A DNA stretch of 64,000 bases from Tatumella saanichensis (GTDB lineage: Bacteria > Pseudomonadota > Gammaproteobacteria > Enterobacterales > Enterobacteriaceae), in NCBI RefSeq assembly GCF_000439375.1, contig NZ_ATMI01000035.1, positions 96,499 through 160,498 of the forward strand, read 5' to 3'. Positions 22,217 through 33,326 of the stretch are shown here, one piece after another. Within the stretch, counting starts at the first letter, position 1. Each line of letters starts with the position of its first letter. A model generated the notes under the pieces. It did not search any database and was not told the DNA's origin. It worked only from the letters and a program-made list of their open reading frames with translations. Made by a program: the position numbers and the translations under genes.

Positions 22217-22648
22217 ATGTCCGATCTCGACCACTGCTTACGTTATCTGCAACAGCAGCATGTCCTGACTTTGTGCACCGGTCAGGGTGATACACTCTGG
22301 GCGGCTAACTGTTTTTACGTGCTGGATCCTCAGCAGGTGGCCCTATGGCTGATGACACAGCCTGACACCCGTCATGGAGAGCTGATGCTGCGTAATCCTC
22401 GCGTCGCTGGCACCGTCACCACGGCTACCCGATCGGTGATGAAAATCCAAGGGATCCAGTTCAGTGGTGAAATTCTACAGCCACAAGGAGAACGGCTCCA
22501 ACAGGGGCTAGTGGCCTATCAGCAACAGTTCCCGGTGGCCCGTGCCATGAGCGCACCGTTGTGGGAAATCCGTCTTGAGACCTTAAAGATGACGGATAAC
22601 ACCCTTGGATTTGGCAAAAAAATTCACTGGTCACGAGACATCGAGTGA
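22217..22648 (+). CDS. yhbP: FMN-binding split-barrel protein YhbP
   Basis: 143 residues of the UPF0306 / pyridoxamine-phosphate-oxidase-like family (E. coli 147). Shared segments are LYFLDPQQVA-type strand 2, TRHGELMLRNPRVAGTV, IQGIQFSGEI, FPVARAMSAPLWEIRL and TDNTLGFGKK. It probably binds flavin; its substrate is unknown. It is the last gene of the E. coli 71-min-like block. Confidence 0.92.
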   Translation: MSDLDHCLRYLQQQHVLTLCTGQGDTLWAANCFYVLDPQQVALWLMTQPDTRHGELMLRNPRVAGTVTTATRSVMKIQGIQFSGEILQPQGERLQQGLVAYQQQFPVARAMSAPLWEIRLETLKMTDNTLGFGKKIHWSRDIE

Positions 22649-22671
22649 TCCTCGCCACTATTCTCTCTTCC

Positions 22672-22716
22672 GGGCAGCCGGCTTTCGGCTCCCGGAGCGC
22701 TCTGCCCACGTTTTTT
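22672..22716 (+). terminator. Terminator after yhbP
   Basis: GGGCAG ... CTGCCC outer stem with an inner CCGG/CCGG stem, then ACGTTTTTT. Confidence 0.7.
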
Positions 22717-23014
22717 CAGCCGGATCCCAGCTAAAAATTCGCGTGTAATCATAATAATTATTAATTATTCTGAAACCCATAATTCACATAAATTATAATG
22801 TTTATTAATATATAAACATTGCAATTATAAGCGATATTAGCTATTAGTTAGGGCCGATACACTTCAAAGAAAGTGTACGGCCTGGTATTTACGGTCTGTT
22901 CAACAGGATCCCAGGCAATTCACCTGCAACTGATAAAACGAAAAAGTCTCCTCATTATTTTAATCTTTTAATTAATGAGATATTCACGTCTATCTGTAAT
23001 AAGTAGGGGGATCT
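22717..23014. other. AT-rich stretch upstream of the acyltransferase gene
   Basis: About 300 bases, visibly A/T-rich around 22740-22840 (long runs of AATTAT/TATAAT type), with no gene. Such AT-rich upstream DNA is typical of H-NS-silenced, laterally gained genes. No single promoter can be singled out among many TATAAT-like hexamers. Confidence 0.5.
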
Positions 23015-24217
23015 ATGTCAGGCAGTACCTCATCCGAACCCACGACCTGGTCACCGACAGCGCATCATATTGTTCAGCGTAATGAGAAGGGAATGCTTCC
23101 TGCGCTGACATCGCTGAACGGTATTCGCTTTATCGCCGCTTTTAGTGTCTTTCTGTTTCACTCATCACTGGCACCTATCTTGGCACCCTTTTCCAACCCA
23201 CAAACCAGTCACTGGTACTATGTCATTTTCAGTAAAACCGGTTGGGTCAGTGTCTCGATGTTTTTTATCCTCAGTGGCTTTGTGATGGGCTGGTCATCCC
23301 GACCCGTGGACCACCCATTGCGTTTTTATAAGCGGCGCTTTGCTAAGATTTACCCCGTCAATGTGGTTGTCATGGTGGTGATCGTGGCCAGTGGCGTGAT
23401 CAGTATCCATCGTCCGGATATTTGGCTACCCAACCTGTTACTAGTACAAACCTGGATCCCTAGGGCCGAGAACTATATCGGAGGCAATACACCAAGCTGG
23501 TTTTTGTGTGCCATCATTCTTTTCTATGTGATCTTCCCAGTTATTTTCCGTTGGGTGAAAGCGATACCGGCCAGCCAACTCTGGACCACGATTTTTATCT
23601 GTTATCTCGGCATGATCCTCAGTCAGGTGGTCATTTTCGCCGTCACCCATAATGAGACACCGTTGCCCGGTTGGCCGTTTAAAGTAGGTGAAATCCAGTG
23701 GTGGATTTCCTACACCTTTCCCCTGACCCGCGTATTTGAATTTGTGATTGGACTGGTGCTGTCGAGGATCATTCTGGAAGGCTATTTTATTCGCATTAGT
23801 ACCTTCACTAGCACACTATTACTGATCGTGAGCTATGTTATTGATGTTAATCTGCCTTTTCAGTTTAGCTATAACCTGATCACCCTGTATCCTTTGGTAT
23901 GGTTACTGGGCTCACTTACGGTCGGGGATATCAAAGGGAAAACATCGTTTCTGAATTCAGCACTGATGCAGTGGCTCGGTAATATCTCATTCGGATTTTA
24001 TATGATCCATTTTACCGTGCTGATGCTGTTAAAACGCTGGAGTGGGGGGAAAACCTATAATTTGCCGGACGGGATTATGCTGTTAGTGCTGGCAGCGGTG
24101 GTGAGCGTGATATTGGGCTGGATACTGTATCAGTTTGTCGAAATCCCCTGTGGGAATTACCTGAACGGGCGTCGGAAAGCCAAACCACAGGCCACCGAAA
24201 ACCGGCAGGCGGGTTAA
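23015..24217 (+). CDS. Acyltransferase-3 family membrane protein (OafA-like)
   Basis: 400 residues with about ten hydrophobic segments. The N-terminal motif SLNGIRFIAAFSVFLFHSS carries the catalytic His of the family. FFILSGFVMGWSSR, the FYKRRFAKIYPV arginine-rich loop and the late WLGNISFGFYMIHF helix are all diagnostic. Such proteins O-acylate surface polysaccharides, peptidoglycan or secreted glycolipids. No sugar genes lie nearby, so the substrate cannot be inferred. AGGGGGA precedes the ATG. It stands alone between yhbP and nrdG and is likely an insertion relative to E. coli. Confidence 0.9.
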   Translation: MSGSTSSEPTTWSPTAHHIVQRNEKGMLPALTSLNGIRFIAAFSVFLFHSSLAPILAPFSNPQTSHWYYVIFSKTGWVSVSMFFILSGFVMGWSSRPVDHPLRFYKRRFAKIYPVNVVVMVVIVASGVISIHRPDIWLPNLLLVQTWIPRAENYIGGNTPSWFLCAIILFYVIFPVIFRWVKAIPASQLWTTIFICYLGMILSQVVIFAVTHNETPLPGWPFKVGEIQWWISYTFPLTRVFEFVIGLVLSRIILEGYFIRISTFTSTLLLIVSYVIDVNLPFQFSYNLITLYPLVWLLGSLTVGDIKGKTSFLNSALMQWLGNISFGFYMIHFTVLMLLKRWSGGKTYNLPDGIMLLVLAAVVSVILGWILYQFVEIPCGNYLNGRRKAKPQATENRQAG

Positions 24218-24263
24218 CCCGCCTCGGAAGCTTATCCCTCTTTTCCCACCGAGGGATAAGCTT
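24207..24263. terminator. Two adjacent perfect inverted repeats between the acyltransferase and nrdG
   Basis: AGGCGGGTTAACCCGCCT (24207-24224) is a perfect 18-base palindrome containing the acyltransferase stop. It is followed by AAGCTTATCCCTC (24228-24240) pairing perfectly with GAGGGATAAGCTT (24251-24263), which runs into the nrdG stop. Neither has a T-run, so they may block or protect both convergent transcripts rather than act as classical terminators. Confidence 0.6.
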
Positions 24264-24722
24264 AGCGCAAGGTATAAATACGCTGATTGGTACTGCCGCG
24301 CCAGGCCAACGAGAGATCTTTCAAAGGTTCGATAAAAGGCCCATCCACCAGCACATTAATAAGGTCTATCACCTGACGTTGTGCCGGTGTCAGGTTGGCA
24401 AAGCAGTAACCGGTCCACAGCCAGATATCTTTCTGCGAACACTCCGTCCGCACACGTCGCGCCAACTGCAGTACGGCGCTGAGATTCGCTGGGTGTAACG
24501 GGTCCCCGCCAGATAATGACAGACCCTGACGGGGAATTCGGTGGTCATTAAGATCGTGGATAATCAGATCTTCCAGTTGTGGGGTAAACAGGTGGCCGGA
24601 ATCCAGTCGCCAGGTGGATTGGTTGTAACAGCCGCGGCAGCGGTGTTCACAGCCGGCGACAAACAGTGTGCAACGAGTACCGGGGCCGTTGACCATATCC
24701 AGCGGATAGTAGCGATGGTAGT

Positions 24723-24726
<4 letters not shown>
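24262..24726 (-). CDS. nrdG: Anaerobic ribonucleotide reductase activating protein NrdG
   Basis: 154 residues, same as E. coli. A radical-SAM activase; the cluster motif CxxxCxxC is Cys26, Cys30 and Cys33 in AGCEHRCRGCYN, with SAM-binding SLSGGDPLHP. It generates the glycyl radical on NrdD. Its start overlaps the nrdD stop by 4 bases (ATGA), so the pair is translationally coupled. Confidence 0.97.
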
Positions 24727-26870
<2,144 letters not shown>

Positions 26871-26875
26871 CATAA

Positions 26876-26922
26876 ACCCCTTATATTGTGCCTGGGTTTA
26901 TTTTAAACACTATATATGGTGT
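26876..26922 (-). promoter_or_regulatory. Tandem NrdR-like boxes upstream of nrdDG
   Basis: ACACTATATATGGTGT at 26907-26922 matches the NrdR consensus ACACWATATATWGTGT at 15 of 16 bases. A weaker copy at 26876-26891 matches 12 of 16. The box starts are 31 bases apart, about three helical turns, the spacing usual for NrdR pairs. The weak box overlaps the ribosome-binding site. Confidence 0.7.
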
Positions 26923-27024
26923 TTTCTGTGAAATAGTCGACAAAGATTTGATGCAGGATAAAGAATCAGTGGGGGGATGTAGGTGGGCAGCGGCAGCGGC
27001 CCCCAACGGGAGCCGCGATAAACC

Positions 27025-27411
27025 TTAGCGACGCACAGCGATCGCTTCGATTTCGATTTTAACGTCTTTTGGCAGACGGGCCACTTCCACGCAAGAACGA
27101 GCAGGGAAACCGGCGTTATTTTCGGTAAAAAAGGCTTCATAAGCAGCATTCACGGTAGTGAAGTCGTTAAGATCTTTCACGAATACCGTGGTTTTAACGA
27201 TATCGCCGGCGGTCAGGCCAGCCTGCTCGATGATCGCTTTAACGTTTGCCAGAGACTGACGGGTCTGTGCCGTCACATCATCAGGCACATTGCCGGTTTT
27301 CGGATCCACAGGGATCTGGCCGGAAGTAATGATCATATTGCCGAGGTCGACAGCCTGTACATAAGGCCCGATAGCGGCCGGCGCATTGTCGGTACTGATG
27401 ACGCGGGACAT
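27025..27411 (-). CDS. ridA: 2-iminobutanoate/2-iminopropanoate deaminase RidA
   Basis: 128 residues, near-identical to E. coli RidA in APAAIGPYVQAVDLGN, TSGQIPVDPKTG and FPARSCVEVARLPKDVKIEIEAIAVRR; the Arg of FPARS binds the iminoacid carboxylate. It hydrolyses reactive enamine/imine products of PLP dehydratases. A TATAAT at 27470-27475 (minus strand) probably gives it a promoter separate from pyrBI. Confidence 0.97.
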   Translation of the reverse strand: MSRVISTDNAPAAIGPYVQAVDLGNMIITSGQIPVDPKTGNVPDDVTAQTRQSLANVKAIIEQAGLTAGDIVKTTVFVKDLNDFTTVNAAYEAFFTENNAGFPARSCVEVARLPKDVKIEIEAIAVRR

Positions 27412-27490
27412 AACTTCTCCTTAATAGTAACGCCAGAAGCATACCGCTTCCGGACGGGGGTGCCCCCCATTATAAGAGGCCGGAAACGGA

Positions 27491-27955
27491 TTACCAGTGG
27501 CCGATCACGATGTGATGGGCAAACTCTTTTTCACAATATTTGCACTTCAGCATAATGTCTTGTGCCTTACGGCGCACCGTAAAACTGGAGTGTACCGGCT
27601 CGTTATGGCTGATGCAGTTACTGTTCGGGCAACTGAGTACTCGATCAATACGTTCAGGCAGCGCTGGCACACTTTTGGCGACCACATCGTAATTATCAAT
27701 ACGGTTTACCGTGGCATGGGGAGCATAGATCGCCAACTGGTTAATCTGCTCTTCGGTCAGGAAGGTGTTCTCAATTTTGATCAAATCTTTCTGCTGCATT
27801 TCACCGGAAGGCAGATTCAGACCGATAGTGATCCGCTGATCGGTTTCGGTCAGGCGGAACAATGACAGTAAACGGAATCCGACACGGGCCGGAATATGGT
27901 CGATCACCGTTCCGCATCGGATAGCTTCTACCTGTAATTTATTATCCTGAGTCAT
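27491..27955 (-). CDS. pyrI: Aspartate carbamoyltransferase regulatory chain PyrI
   Basis: 154 residues. The N-terminal allosteric domain ([18 protein letters not shown], binding CTP/ATP) is followed by the zinc domain with the four cysteines in CPNSNC and CKYC. It assembles with PyrB into the c6r6 holoenzyme. It starts 14 bases after pyrB. Confidence 0.97.
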   Translation of the reverse strand: MTQDNKLQVEAIRCGTVIDHIPARVGFRLLSLFRLTETDQRITIGLNLPSGEMQQKDLIKIENTFLTEEQINQLAIYAPHATVNRIDNYDVVAKSVPALPERIDRVLSCPNSNCISHNEPVHSSFTVRRKAQDIMLKCKYCEKEFAHHIVIGHW

Positions 27956-27969
27956 CTGTCTCTCTCCCG

Positions 27970-28905
27970 TTATGCCGTCAGTTGTTCGTTTAATACCAGT
28001 GCTAGCAGTGCTTGCCGCGCATAGATCCCATTACCCGCCTGTTGGAAATACCAAGCATGGGGAGTGCTGTCGACATCGGTATCGATCTCATCGATGCGTG
28101 GCAGCGGATGCAGGACTTTCATTGTTTCACGGGCTTGGTCGAGATCCGCCGCGCGCAGTACAAACTGGGCTTTCACATTGGCGTATTCCGAGGGATCAAG
28201 GCGCTCCTTTTGCACTCGGGTCATATACAGAATATCGGCCTGCGGTATCACCTCTTCAATGGACTGATGGCGTGACCATGGGATCCCTTTTTCATCCAGC
28301 AGGTCAGTAATATAGGCGGGCATCGCCAGCGCATCGGGGGCGATGAAAAAGAAACGGTTATTCTCAAATTTTGACAATGCCTGAGTCAGAGAATGTACCG
28401 TACGGCCATATTTCAGATCACCGACCATGGCGATATTCAGGTTATCCAAGCGTTGTTGGGTTTCGCTGATAGTGAACAGATCCAACAAGGTCTGAGTCGG
28501 GTGCTGGTTAGCACCGTCTCCGGCATTCAGTACCGGAATGTGGCCTGAGAACTCCGTGGCTAGACGTGCGGCCCCTTCCTGCGGATGACGCATCACGATG
28601 GCATCGACATAGGTGCTGATCACCGAAATCGTGTCTGCCAAGGTTTCGCCTTTTTTACCGAGCGAGGTATTACCGCCGTCAGAAAAACCGACCACTGAGG
28701 CACCAAGGCGCTGGATCGCGCTCTCAAACGAGAGACGAGTACGGGTAGAGGCTTCAAAGAAGCAACTGGCAATCACCTTGTGTTTCAGCAGTTCCGGCTG
28801 CGGAGCGGCTTTCAGGCGGGCTGCAGTGGCTAACACCAGTTCCAGCTCATCGCGGCTGAGGTCATTAACAGAAATGATATTTTTCCGGTAGAGCGGATTA
28901 GCCAT
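27970..28905 (-). CDS. pyrB: Aspartate carbamoyltransferase catalytic chain PyrB
   Basis: 311 residues from ATG 28905 ([13 protein letters not shown]), same length as E. coli, with GAGGAG upstream. It performs the first committed step of pyrimidine synthesis. The carbamoyl-phosphate loop [17 protein letters not shown] and the RVQKER 240s loop are intact. The leader-peptide frame ends three codons inside this gene. Confidence 0.98.
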   Translation of the reverse strand: MANPLYRKNIISVNDLSRDELELVLATAARLKAAPQPELLKHKVIASCFFEASTRTRLSFESAIQRLGASVVGFSDGGNTSLGKKGETLADTISVISTYVDAIVMRHPQEGAARLATEFSGHIPVLNAGDGANQHPTQTLLDLFTISETQQRLDNLNIAMVGDLKYGRTVHSLTQALSKFENNRFFFIAPDALAMPAYITDLLDEKGIPWSRHQSIEEVIPQADILYMTRVQKERLDPSEYANVKAQFVLRAADLDQARETMKVLHPLPRIDEIDTDVDSTPHAWYFQQAGNGIYARQALLALVLNEQLTA

Positions 28906-29059
28906 AAATAAACTCCTCGGCACAGGCAGATAACAGACAAAAAAAAGCCCCTAAAACAGGGGCTTTTTTAATGAAATAGTGATCGGTACGGGAAACAAAC
29001 GGGCTGCCGCCTGCCAGGGAGCAGGTACGGGTGTCATGATGTGTCATGAGCTTTGGCAT
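28898..29059 (-). CDS. pyrL: pyrBI operon leader peptide PyrL
   Basis: 53 codons from ATG 29059, 5-6 bases after a GGGGGA ribosome site. It shares with E. coli PyrL the segment GAFFC encoded across the attenuator. In E. coli the 44-residue leader ends before pyrB. Here the frame runs on through [13 protein letters not shown] and stops at 28898, overlapping the first codons of pyrB by 8 bases. Ribosomes reading the leader keep RNA polymerase coupled when UTP is low. Confidence 0.75.
   Translation of the reverse strand: MPKLMTHHDTRTCSLAGGSPFVSRTDHYFIKKAPVLGAFFCLLSACAEEFIYG
28939..28970 (-). terminator. pyrBI UTP-sensitive attenuator
   Basis: On the minus strand AGCCCCT and AGGGGCT flank a five-base loop and are followed by eight T, inside the leader frame. 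Terminator position and leader coding match the E. coli attenuation design. Confidence 0.85.
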
Positions 29060-29084
29060 GTGATCCCCCGAAAAATTTTCGCGC

Positions 29085-29112
29085 ATTATACCGGCCACAG
29101 CCTTCGTGACAA
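29085..29112 (-). promoter_or_regulatory. Sigma-70 promoter of pyrLBI
   Basis: Minus-strand TTGTCA (29107-29112), 16-base spacer, perfect TATAAT (29085-29090), 26 bases before the PyrL start. A 16-base dyad GATTATCGAGATAATC lies about 30 bases upstream at 29143-29158. Confidence 0.8.
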
Positions 29113-29220
29113 GGGGCAGGGAACGAAAAGCTGCAGACACCTGATTATCGAGATAATCGCAGTGAAGTCGGGGCCGTCACAGCATAAATTAGTCGTTACC
29201 GCCCCCGATACCATTGCCGC

Positions 29221-30228
29221 TTACGACTGGCCCAGCGTCGCCACCATCACCGCTTTGATGGTATGCATCCGGTTTTCGGCTTGGTCAAAGACAATGCTGT
29301 TTTCCGACTCAAACACGTCGTTGGTTACTTCAATGCCATTAGTGAAACCATACTGTTCCGCCATCTGACGGCCCATACTGGTTTGGTCATCATGGAAGGC
29401 TGGCAGACAGTGGAGGAATTTGGTATTTGGCTTACCGGTCAGTGCCATCATCAGTGCGTTGACCTGATAGGGGCGCAGCAGGGCGATACGTTCAGCCCAG
29501 GTCTCTTTGGCTTCCCCCATCGAAACCCACACATCGGTATAAATAAAGTCGGCATCTTTAACGCCTTCCTCAATGGACTCTGTCAGCGTAATTCTCGCCC
29601 CGGTCTGTTGGCCCGCCTCGCGACACTCTGCCACCAGTGCTTCTTCAGGCCAGCAGGCCTTCGGTGCTACCAGACGCAGGTCTAGGCCGGTCAGAGCGGC
29701 TGCTTCAAGCATACTGTTGCCCATATTGTTGCGTGCATCGCCAACATACACCAGTGTCATGTCATGCCACGCTTTCCCTGGCAGATGTTCTTGCATCGTC
29801 AGTAAATCCGCCAGCAACTGGGTCGGATGAAATTCGGTGGTCAGGCCATTCCATACCGGCACACCTGAATAGTCCGCCAAGGTTTCCACAATGCTCTGCT
29901 CATAGCCACGATACTGGATGCCGTCATACATCCGTCCTAACACCCGCGCGGTATCTTTGATCGACTCTTTATGGCCAATCTGATTACCACTGGCGCCCAG
30001 CCACGTCACGCGGGCACCCTGGTCGTAAGCGGCAACTTCGAAAGAGCAACGAGTACGGGTCGAATCTTTTTCGAAGATGAGCGCAATATTTTTGCCCTGC
30101 AGATGCTGTTTTTCGTTACCCTGTTTTTTCTCTTGCTTCAGGCGGGCGGCCAGCGAGATAAAGTGGTCCAGCTCGGCTGGGGTAAAATCCAGCAATCTGA
30201 GAAAATTACGCTTATAAAGCTTACTCAT
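29221..30228 (-). CDS. argF: Ornithine carbamoyltransferase
   Basis: 335 residues from ATG 30228 ([12 protein letters not shown]), like E. coli ArgI/ArgF (334). It makes citrulline from ornithine and carbamoyl phosphate. The [15 protein letters not shown] loop, [23 protein letters not shown] and HCLPAFHDD (catalytic Cys) are intact. Two ARG boxes overlap its upstream region. Location between pyrB and rraB corresponds to E. coli argI. Confidence 0.97.
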   Translation of the reverse strand: MSKLYKRNFLRLLDFTPAELDHFISLAARLKQEKKQGNEKQHLQGKNIALIFEKDSTRTRCSFEVAAYDQGARVTWLGASGNQIGHKESIKDTARVLGRMYDGIQYRGYEQSIVETLADYSGVPVWNGLTTEFHPTQLLADLLTMQEHLPGKAWHDMTLVYVGDARNNMGNSMLEAAALTGLDLRLVAPKACWPEEALVAECREAGQQTGARITLTESIEEGVKDADFIYTDVWVSMGEAKETWAERIALLRPYQVNALMMALTGKPNTKFLHCLPAFHDDQTSMGRQMAEQYGFTNGIEVTNDVFESENSIVFDQAENRMHTIKAVMVATLGQS

Positions 30229-30254
30229 AACATCACTCCGGATAGATTTTTTCA

Positions 30255-30293
30255 TTTGAATTAATATTCAATCTATATGTATGAATATTCATT
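30255..30293 (-). promoter_or_regulatory. Tandem ARG boxes (ArgR operator) of argF
   Basis: Box 1 (30255-30272) has TGAAT-TAAT-ATTCA, a perfect match to WNTGAATWWWWATTCANW. Box 2 (30276-30293) has TGTAT-GAAT-ATTCA with two mismatches. The 3-bp gap between the 18-bp boxes is the canonical ArgR-hexamer arrangement. Confidence 0.88.
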
Positions 30294-30405
30294 TTCAACC
30301 TTATTTTCACGGATCATCGCCTTTAATCTAGTGCCACGCCAACGGCTGTGGGAAAATACCCCTATCCGGGGAATCGTATCCCTGAACCAATTGAGGAGTT
30401 TCCCT

Positions 30406-30831
30406 ATGACATTTGAAGCCTTTATGGAAGAGCAGCGCGAAGAGACCCGCGAAATTATCGAAGAGTTACTGGATGACGGCAGTGATCCGGATGCGCTCTA
30501 CACCATTGAACATCACCTCTCCTGCGACAGTTTTGATGCGTTAGAAAAAGCTGCTGTGGATGCCTTCAAACTGGGCTATGAAGTCACTGACCCGGAAGAG
30601 CTGGAACTGGAGGATGGTACCACAGTGATGTGTGTCGATATCATCAGTGAAATTGCCCTCAACGAAGATCTGATCAATGCGCAGATTGAACAATTGGCAA
30701 AAGTCGCCGGTAAGCACAACGTCGATTACGATGGCTGGGGTACTTACTTTGAAGACCCAGATGCCGAAGACGAAGAGGACGATGAAGAAGGTGACGAGGA
30801 GCAGGGCGAAAGCAGCGAAACCCGCCACTGA
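30406..30831 (+). CDS. rraB: Ribonuclease E inhibitor RraB
   Basis: 141 residues from ATG 30406 with TGAGGAGT upstream; the longer frame to 30277 covers the ARG boxes and is not coding. [30 protein letters not shown] and [14 protein letters not shown] match E. coli RraB, and the tail is a run of Asp/Glu. It binds RNase E and shifts mRNA decay. It is divergent from argF, as in E. coli. Confidence 0.95.
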   Translation: MTFEAFMEEQREETREIIEELLDDGSDPDALYTIEHHLSCDSFDALEKAAVDAFKLGYEVTDPEELELEDGTTVMCVDIISEIALNEDLINAQIEQLAKVAGKHNVDYDGWGTYFEDPDAEDEEDDEEGDEEQGESSETRH

Positions 30832-30915
30832 TCTACCGTTATTGTTGAGCCCCGTACCGTCCTGTGACGGGCCGGGGCAGTTATTGCTGACCGTATGACC
30901 TGAAAACCACCCATC

Positions 30916-31689
30916 ATGAACTACGCCACCCTGGTTGAGCCACTGATACACTTTCTGCACTGCCGTACCCCGCAAGCCTGGCTTGATGAAGCGGCCAAAC
31001 CGGAAAATCTGCCACTTCTGTTAACCGACCACCTGACCTGTGAATTAAAAGCGGCCCAGACCGCCGCCTGGCTGATCCGGAAATACGTAGCGGATACGCC
31101 GGGAGCGGAGACACTGATGAGCTGGCTGCTGCCCTACGAAAACTTTATCTATCGCGAACATCCGGACAGCGATTTTATTCAGGCCCATCGCCACCTTGGC
31201 AAAAATATTTCCCGCCATGACCGCTTTCCTTGGGCAGACAGCCTGATTGATAAAATGGTGTTACTGATTAAAGAGGAGTTACATCACTTCTATCAGGTAT
31301 GGGCGATTATGCAGCGACGGGGAATTGATTATCGGAAGATCACCGCCAGCCGCTATGCCAAAGGGTTATTACGTGAAGTCACTACCCACGAGCCGGATAC
31401 GCTGGTGGATAAGCTGATCTGTGGGGCTTACATTGAGGCCCGTTCCTGTGAGCGTTTCTATGCTTTGGCCCCTTATCTTGACCCAGAATTAGCGAGTTTC
31501 TACCGGTCGCTATTACGGTCAGAAGCCCGCCATTATCAGGACTATTTGGCACTGGCCCAGGAAATTTCTCCGGTGGATATCACTGCCCGGGTGAGGCAAA
31601 TCGGTCAGAGAGAAGCAGAGTTGATCGCCGGTTACGATAGTGAGCTGCGTTTTCATAGCGGTTCACCACGATCCTCAGGAACTCACTGA
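30916..31689 (+). CDS. miaE: tRNA-(ms2io6A)-hydroxylase MiaE
   Basis: 257 residues. A non-haem diiron four-helix protein that hydroxylates 2-methylthio-isopentenyl-adenosine 37 in tRNA using O2. Iron-ligand helices show LTCELKAAQTA, KEELHHFYQVW (ExxH), CGAYIEARSCERF and RSEARHYQDYL. It is close to the Salmonella protein; E. coli K-12 lacks the gene. It lies 84 bases after rraB in the same direction. Confidence 0.95.
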   Translation: MNYATLVEPLIHFLHCRTPQAWLDEAAKPENLPLLLTDHLTCELKAAQTAAWLIRKYVADTPGAETLMSWLLPYENFIYREHPDSDFIQAHRHLGKNISRHDRFPWADSLIDKMVLLIKEELHHFYQVWAIMQRRGIDYRKITASRYAKGLLREVTTHEPDTLVDKLICGAYIEARSCERFYALAPYLDPELASFYRSLLRSEARHYQDYLALAQEISPVDITARVRQIGQREAELIAGYDSELRFHSGSPRSSGTH

Positions 31690-31884
31690 TTTTCGTTGAG
31701 TTATCACACCTGCCTCCTTATTGTGCGGGATTATTCTCTATCAATAATAGATTTTTGTTAATCCCTTCCTAGTTATTGGCATTAAAACTAGATGAATATG
31801 CTAGTAATAAATGGCTTCCTTAGCAGCCCGTGCTAGATATTCATTTATTTTGAACAACAATAGCAAATTGTTCAGCTTTTATGC

Positions 31885-31899
31885 ACCTCACGTTGAGGT
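31885..31899 (+). promoter_or_regulatory. Dyad upstream of the BhsA-like gene
   Basis: ACCTCA-CGT-TGAGGT is a perfect 6-bp-arm inverted repeat 64 bases before the small secreted-protein gene, in an otherwise AT-rich 270-base gap. It is a candidate operator; the regulator is unknown. Confidence 0.4.
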
Positions 31900-31962
31900 C
31901 TATGATTCACCACATCAAGGCAATATGGCCTTATTACTGATTAAAAACTAAAGGTGAATCTT

Positions 31963-32172
31963 ATGAACGCTATCAAAACTTTCGTTGCTGTTGCCGCTCT
32001 GACCCTCGTTTCATTCGGTAGCTTTGCGCAGAGCATCACCGCTTGTGCAGGCACTCTGGATGATGCTGAAGCGCAAATTGCCGCTCAGGCCCATAGAGAC
32101 GGAGCTTCTTACAAAATTACTGAAGCGACCACCAAAAACGGTGTTCATATGACTGCCGAGCTGCAGAAATAA
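31963..32172 (+). CDS. Small periplasmic YdgH/BhsA/McbA-like (DUF1471) protein
   Basis: 69 residues from ATG 31963 with AAGGTG upstream. Signal peptide MNAIKTFVAVAALTLVSFGSFA, then a short domain (DDAEAQIAAQAHRDGASYKITEATTKNGVHMTAEL) with the DUF1471 pattern of an alpha-helix followed by beta strands. E. coli relatives (BhsA, McbA) are stress-induced and affect biofilm and envelope stress; which one this corresponds to is unclear. Confidence 0.8.
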   Translation: MNAIKTFVAVAALTLVSFGSFAQSITACAGTLDDAEAQIAAQAHRDGASYKITEATTKNGVHMTAELQK

Positions 32173-32202
32173 CTCGCTTAGCTCATAAGCAGTAAATGGC
32201 AA

Positions 32203-32232
32203 AGGCCGCCCTCGGGCGGCCTAGTTGTTTTT
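32203..32232 (+). terminator. Terminator after the BhsA-like gene
   Basis: AGGCCGCCC, two-base loop region, GGGCGGCCT, then AGTTGTTTTT. Confidence 0.85.
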
Positions 32233-32268
32233 AATGGGTAAGGACTTTAGGCAGGGTAGGGGCAGGCG

Positions 32269-33303
32269 TTAAGAGAGGCTATCTGCCACCCTATTGCCGC
32301 TGAGTTCCGGCTGCTGGCGATTATCTCGGTAAAGGCTCCAGCGAACACTCTGGTTATCGATCACAAACACGACGCTGGCCAAGGTATTTTCTTGGTCAGG
32401 ATCATCGGCATCCTGGCGGTATACCGGCAGCGACCGCTCACTGGTATCGGAGAGCACCTGTACACATAACTTTTCAGACAACACGGGTTTGCCTGCCAGC
32501 TGTGCGTCGATTACCTGCTGACGGGCGGCAGAGCTATCCGTAATAACCTGCGCCGCCTGGCTCTGTGACGGATGAACCAGATGGTTGGCATGCCCGTAGG
32601 GTTGCGTGATTTCTGACACAGAGCATTGGTGACCGGTAGCTTCGACCGTGAATAGCCGCGGATCCCCGACACATCCCAGCGTATGGTGAAAAGCACCCGC
32701 ACGGGGGGGGACAGTCAGTCGCGCCACCGCATCATCCAAATCACTGGCATTCAGTGCATCACGTGCCAGCACCTGGCGCGGTATGCCCGCCGGGCGTTCC
32801 GCAGCGCGGATATTATTGACGGTATTTACCACGCCATACTGGTTGACCGCCAAGGTATGGCCACATAATGATCCCGGATAGGCAAAACTGAGGTAGGCCG
32901 CACCCTGCTCGGGAAAGATCTGTGCGATAAAACAATCGTCTTTCAGTTGTGGAAATCCGTCTTCATTGTGGGCGATCAGCCGGCGACCCTGTTCATCACG
33001 ACCGGATAAGGTGGTACAACCGTCTGAGGTGGAACGCACTAAATCGCCGCGACAGTTCCAAGCAAACACCTCGTCAAAAGGTGCCTGTAATCCGCTGGCT
33101 AATCCAGTCAGTTCCTGCCAGATCAACGGATAGTGCTGCTCAACGGCTGCTGCCATCGTCCTAGCTTCCGGGCTGTCTTTCAGAGCAATCACCGTTCGCC
33201 ACAGTGAAGTCGCGGTGAGTGTTTGATGCCAGGCAGAGTGCCCTGCCTGGCCCAGCTGCTCCCCGATAGCAAAAGCATCACCGTGAAGTGTCAGTGTTTT
33301 CAT
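32269..33303 (-). CDS. C45-type Ntn-hydrolase (acyl-CoA:6-APA acyltransferase-like amidase)
   Basis: 344 residues from ATG 33303 (MKTLTLHGDAF); earlier in-frame codons overlap glnQ. The family self-cleaves before a cysteine that becomes the nucleophile. Here DGCTTLSG places it at Cys96, with LIAHNEDG following as in isopenicillin-N-acyltransferase-like proteins. There is no signal peptide, so it is cytoplasmic. It starts 23 bases after glnQ on the same strand, so it is very likely the fourth gene of glnHPQ. It may release an amino group from an N-acyl compound; the substrate is unknown. Confidence 0.85.
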   Translation of the reverse strand: MKTLTLHGDAFAIGEQLGQAGHSAWHQTLTATSLWRTVIALKDSPEARTMAAAVEQHYPLIWQELTGLASGLQAPFDEVFAWNCRGDLVRSTSDGCTTLSGRDEQGRRLIAHNEDGFPQLKDDCFIAQIFPEQGAAYLSFAYPGSLCGHTLAVNQYGVVNTVNNIRAAERPAGIPRQVLARDALNASDLDDAVARLTVPPRAGAFHHTLGCVGDPRLFTVEATGHQCSVSEITQPYGHANHLVHPSQSQAAQVITDSSAARQQVIDAQLAGKPVLSEKLCVQVLSDTSERSLPVYRQDADDPDQENTLASVVFVIDNQSVRWSLYRDNRQQPELSGNRVADSLS

Positions 33304-33326
33304 TCGCTGCTCAGTATCCTGCCGAC

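Noticed and set aside
26941..26970. Possible FNR site upstream of nrdD (TTGATGCAGGATAA)
   Set aside because: Only the left half matches TTGAT-N4-ATCAA.
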